Assembly: GCA_029255685.2 (NCBI GenBank)
Contig: CM055313.2
Span: 54,599,579-54,663,578, forward strand
DNA length: 64,000 nucleotides
Reading direction: 5' to 3'
Origin: Silene conica
Taxonomy: Eukaryota; Streptophyta; Magnoliopsida; Caryophyllales; Caryophyllaceae
A program made the translations under genes and the position numbers. The notes beneath the pieces are model-generated. The model worked only from the letters and a program-made list of their open reading frames with translations, did not search any database and had not been told where the DNA came from. Shown here one piece after another: positions 60,906 through 64,000 of this stretch (position 1 is its first letter; every line of letters starts with the position of its first letter).

Positions 60906-61975
60906 TGTGGGGAATAAAACGCGTATTCGCCCTAAACATGCAGGATTATAATGAAAATTACAGTCGTGAATATCGTCATAAGATAAAAAGGATAAGAAAA
61001 GAAGTACAACCTTTGGTCCTCGCGCAAAAGGCCTAAGAACAGGAATTAACACAAATTCCCTCCTATAACTTGCACCCAAGACTTAGAATGAGACGTGGCC
61101 GCGTGTGCTAGAAATCCTCTCCAACTGCCTTGCAATATTGGGAGAGCTGTTTAGGTTTTAGATGTGAGATCTGAGGTTTTGGGAGAAGAAAGCTCTCAAA
61201 ACCCTAATTTTACCTTGAGATTATATTAATCAGTGCAACGAGAGTCTTTTGCATAAGGAGAAGTCATCTCCTTATATACTACACTTGGCCGAAATATCCA
61301 ATAGGGTAGGAGTGGGCTTTCCACTCTTACCTTATTCTAATTCGTGATTCGACCCATTTAGCTATAATTTATTCGCGGGTTTTATTTATAAATCGCAACA
61401 TGTTATCAGTTATTAATACTGTCGATATATTAATAACGGTCTGATAAAATACGATATTGTATAATTACCCAAATTAATATAACTGTTTATATTAATTCGC
61501 GAATACAATATTTAATTAAATATAACCGTTTATATTTAATTTACGAATTAATCATGTAATCCGTATTAGCTAAAATTATTTAATCCGTATTAAATAATAA
61601 TCTCAACATCTTATTGACTAATTTAGTAGTCAATACCTCTGACTAACTGTTTAGTCATATCCGGCAAAATGTGACTGTATTTTCATACCTTCACATCTCT
61701 CAAACGTGTCCTATAGGTGTGACGTATAGGGACCAGTTGATCACCGCCATCCGTATGACAATAACGTCAAACTTATCTAGCAAGCCAACCGTTATTGATA
61801 AACGTGGATCAACTGGTAATAATACAAAAGTATGCCCTTGTGATCCTTAAAGAGATTTAATAAGTCATTGTGCTTAATTGTCAAGGACACCAGCCCCAAC
61901 AATCTCCCACTTGTCCGTACAAGGGTATGTGCAATGACGTTATCACACTACATGTGGAGGACACAAGCTCCAACA
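60906..61975 (-). repeat. Copia-2 LTR, right copy
   Basis: 5' LTR of the right unit (minus strand), followed by GTACA at 61976-61980. Confidence 0.93.
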
Positions 61976-61980
61976 GTACA

Positions 61981-63782
61981 CACCTCTCACAGGCGGTCGT
62001 GACTACGGTGAAGCTTCAGGCTCTGCCTCGGGAACAAGCATAGGGTCTGATGATGAGGAAGAGGAGGAGGCAGAAGGAGATGGCTCTGGGTTGGAGTTCG
62101 ACCCAGAGGACTAGGGACGTGCTTAACCTTACCCTCTTCAGGGTTCGGTTTGGGGAGGTCCCTCCGTCTTGTAAGTAGTTTTTTCTTTTATTTCCCTTTA
62201 GATTTCCAGTTTTTCCCTCCTTCTTCCTTAGACTTTTTTGTAGTTTCTAGTCTTTTTCCTTTTCCTTTCTTTGTTTGTTTCTTTTCTGCCTATCCCCATC
62301 CCTCTGCTGTGGATGTATGCTGATGAGCACAATGGGGGCATTGTGCGTTTTGGTTTGGGGAGGGTGTTTGCATACTCCTTTGTGAGTCTGCAATTGTTTA
62401 GGTGTCTTTTGTTTTTCATTCCTTTAGTTGTTTTTCTTATTTTCATCCTTTTTCTGTCGCGCGTTCTTTTCTGTCACATGTTGTTCTTTAGCTTATAGGT
62501 CGAGTCGGAACGGACACATACGATTTATGCCTCACATATCACTTATTGCCTTGCCTTGCATTTTTCAAAAATTTTCAAGCTAGTCTTTTGCATTATCTAC
62601 GAGTTTTTGTTAATTTCATGCTAAATTATTAAACTTGACTCTCTTCTTGGCAAGCTACTACATATTCTAAGGATTAGAGCTTAATAAATCGGTGACATTC
62701 ACGACCGATTTCATGTAGGTTTGTGTGTAGTTTCTCCTCTTGAGGCATGTCACTTCAATATGCATAAGCATGAATTTTGTCTACTTAATACCTATATGCA
62801 TTCGGGTTTGTGGTTTGTTGACACATGTGGTAGAGGTCCCTTTTTCTCATTTACCCATAATCCTCACATAGCCAAATTGAATCTTTTATATCATTTGCTA
62901 CATCCTAAAAATTGTCTACCCTAGCCGAGCTAGTAATGTAGTGATGGGACTGTTTTGGCCATCCTTTGGTTTGTGCTTCATCGATAAATCTTGATTTTGT
63001 GAGAACGGTGGAAAGGAGAAAAAGAAAAGAAAAAAAATAAGAAATCAAATAAGAAAAAAAAACAGAAAAAATGAGTATGCCTGTTTTCAAGGGTGGTCGG
63101 TCGACCTAAATTACAGGTCGGTCGACCACGACCATTGAGCAGGACGGTTCTGAAAAAAAGGAAGAAAGAAAGACAGAGAAGGAGAAAATTGGAGAAATTG
63201 TGATTTTTGCTCCCAACTTTGAGCATTGGCATGTTTGAAAAAAGTAATGGAAGTGATCTTATAGTGTGGATAAGATGGTTGTTAGCTCGGTTTAACCCCT
63301 CTTCCCATAACTTATTTTAACCCCTTCTTACCTTTAGCCTCACAATCCCAAAATTTCCTCGGCATGTGTCATGGTTATCTAGTGTGGGAATGCATATGTA
63401 CGGTTGTAGAGATTTTATTCATGTTAGATTGCAGGCATGTTCTTACGGGTCGCAGATAGGTGAGAGTCTCTACTTTTATTTATCTTCTTATCTTTCACAT
63501 ATACATTTGACCCTTTGCTTTCATGAGTGTCTCGAGCGTACCGCGAGAGTCCAATTAGAATGAGTTTTGCAAGGTTGAAAGTTTAGCATATTTTTCCAAC
63601 ATGTTCAATTCGTTTTGCTCTTGACATTATGCTTGATCCTATTTTTGAAAGTTGCATTAAATTGGTTGGGCATTGTGTTGTGTTTGGTTATAAAAAGTGT
63701 GAAATCCGTTCCATTAGAAGTCTTCTTTTCTTTTGAGTCTTAGTGCTTGCTTGAGGACAAGCAAGGTTTGGTTTGGGGAGTT
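61981..63782 (+). other. Athila-2 third-ORF tail and 3' region
   Basis: 61981-62115 is a short acidic coding tail of the interrupted third ORF. The rest is untranslated: GGTTCGGTTTGGGGAGGTCC (62130 onward), the CACAATGGGGGCATTGTG block (62328 onward), a CTTTTTC-rich tract, one motif pair (63095/63116), GAGGACAAGCAAGG and the polypurine tract GTTTGGGGAGTT up to 63782. Confidence 0.8.
63095..63127 (+). repeat. GGTCGGTCGACC pair, 21 bp apart, Athila-2 3' region
   Basis: Starts 63095 and 63116 with spacer TAAATTACA; outer bases GTGG and CCAC make the pair an imperfect inverted repeat. Confidence 0.92.
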
Positions 63783-64000
63783 TGATACGTGCCTATTTTA
63801 TGCATTTTATTTATTCTTTTGGCACGTATTTTCTTATATTTTCGTGACTTTTAGTTGTTATTTCTCCCGAAACGGTTTACTTTGGCATTTCTATGTTTTA
63901 AATGTAGGAATACGAGGAAGTGGACAAAAACTGAACTTTAATCGTCCTCCGGAAGCTGTTTTGAGTAATAATGCGGAGTAAGGATCCGGATGCACATCCA
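63783..64000 (+). repeat. Athila-2 right LTR (first 218 bp)
   Basis: TGATACGTGCC directly after the polypurine tract; matches 36639-36856 with about eight differences. It continues beyond the window. Confidence 0.9.

Larger units (their letters stand above)
45644..61975 (-). mobile_element. Copia-2: tandem three-LTR Ty1/copia array, minus strand
   Basis: LTR-interior-LTR-interior-LTR: LTRs at 45644-46713, 53275-54344 and 60906-61975 (1070 bp each); interiors at 46714-53274 and 54345-60905 (6561 bp each); unit 7631 bp; total 16332 bp. A single GTACA duplication flanks the whole, so one insertion later became a dimer. The interiors differ at roughly ten positions by eye and share the same pattern of breaks (about two per gag-pol), so duplication came after decay. 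Same family as copia-1. Very young. Confidence 0.95.
36639..64000 (+). mobile_element. Athila-2: large Athila-type Ty3 element with third ORF, extends past the window
   Basis: Left LTR (36639-37894), tRNA-Asp primer site, gag-pol (38077-43236), an untranslated stretch with palindromic motif pairs, an Athila-type third ORF (from 44347), a long 3' region, polypurine tract and the first 218 bp of the right LTR. The copia-2 array (45644-61975) sits in the third ORF. The 218 bp visible in both LTRs differ at about eight positions (3.7%), pointing to roughly 1.4-2.6 million years. About two breaks lie in gag-pol plus the insertion, so it is broken though nearly complete. The right target duplication lies outside the window. 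Confidence 0.92.

Overview
The window is a repeat-choked piece of a flowering-plant nuclear genome. The evidence is plant-type LTR retrotransposons (Athila-type and chromovirus Ty3, Ty1/copia), a CACTA and a hAT element, primer sites matching plant tRNA-Asp and initiator tRNA-Met, and captured fragments of plant genes with introns. The species cannot be named from the sequence. I see no intact host gene, no tRNA or rRNA gene and no CRISPR. Nearly every base can be assigned to an element nested in, or cut by, another.

Layout. 1-753: Athila-type gag/protease fragment. 754-1088: the first third of a chromovirus-family LTR (+), abutting the inverted LTR (1089-2514) of a truncated minus-strand chromovirus (1089-12868). 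Its integrase region is split by a complete copia element, copia-1 (3516-12252, TSD CCCCC). 12869-14405: internal fragment of a second Athila-type element (Athila-C). 14406-18795: 5' piece of a minus-strand copia (copia-4). 18796-20356 plus 34112-35175: an Athila-type 3' region, LTR and primer site (Athila-A). The Athila-A LTR is interrupted by a coding-free LTR element of the large-retrotransposon-derivative (LARD) kind (20733-34106, TSD ATTTC). The left LTR of that element was in turn hit by a CACTA transposon (22343-26524, TSD TGT) carrying fragments of three host genes: a receptor-like cytoplasmic kinase, a PP2A B55 subunit and a SUVH4-like histone methyltransferase. 35176-36638: a copia remnant (copia-3) holding a 538-bp hAT MITE. 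36639-64000: a large Athila-type element (Athila-2) whose right LTR leaves the window. Its third ORF is split by a three-LTR tandem copia-2 array (45644-61975, one TSD pair GTACA, two internal regions, unit 7631 bp).

The most unusual signals are not genes. (1) Clusters of short palindromic motifs (GGTCGACCGACC type or CTCGATCGAG type) occur in leaders, LTRs, linkers and even coding sequence of both Ty1 and Ty3 elements. Neighbouring motifs are exactly 21 bp apart, start to start, in all 22 independent intervals I measured. Two copies of one copia family carry different motifs in the same leader slot. (2) The LARD LTR holds twelve tandem hairpins with a constant apical sequence and stems that change in a compensatory way from unit to unit. 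(3) A three-copy hairpin series of the same style lies in the Athila-A 3' region. (4) The copia-1/copia-2 LTR has moved its own 5' end outward by 74 bp through a duplicated polypurine-tract/LTR junction.

Relative order: Athila-type fragments and copia-3 are oldest. Athila-2 follows (about 3.7% between the short LTR stretches visible). LARD (about 1.4% overall) and copia-1 (about 0.7%) come next. CACTA is younger than LARD. The copia-2 array is youngest (units differ at roughly ten positions seen). All counts were made by eye.
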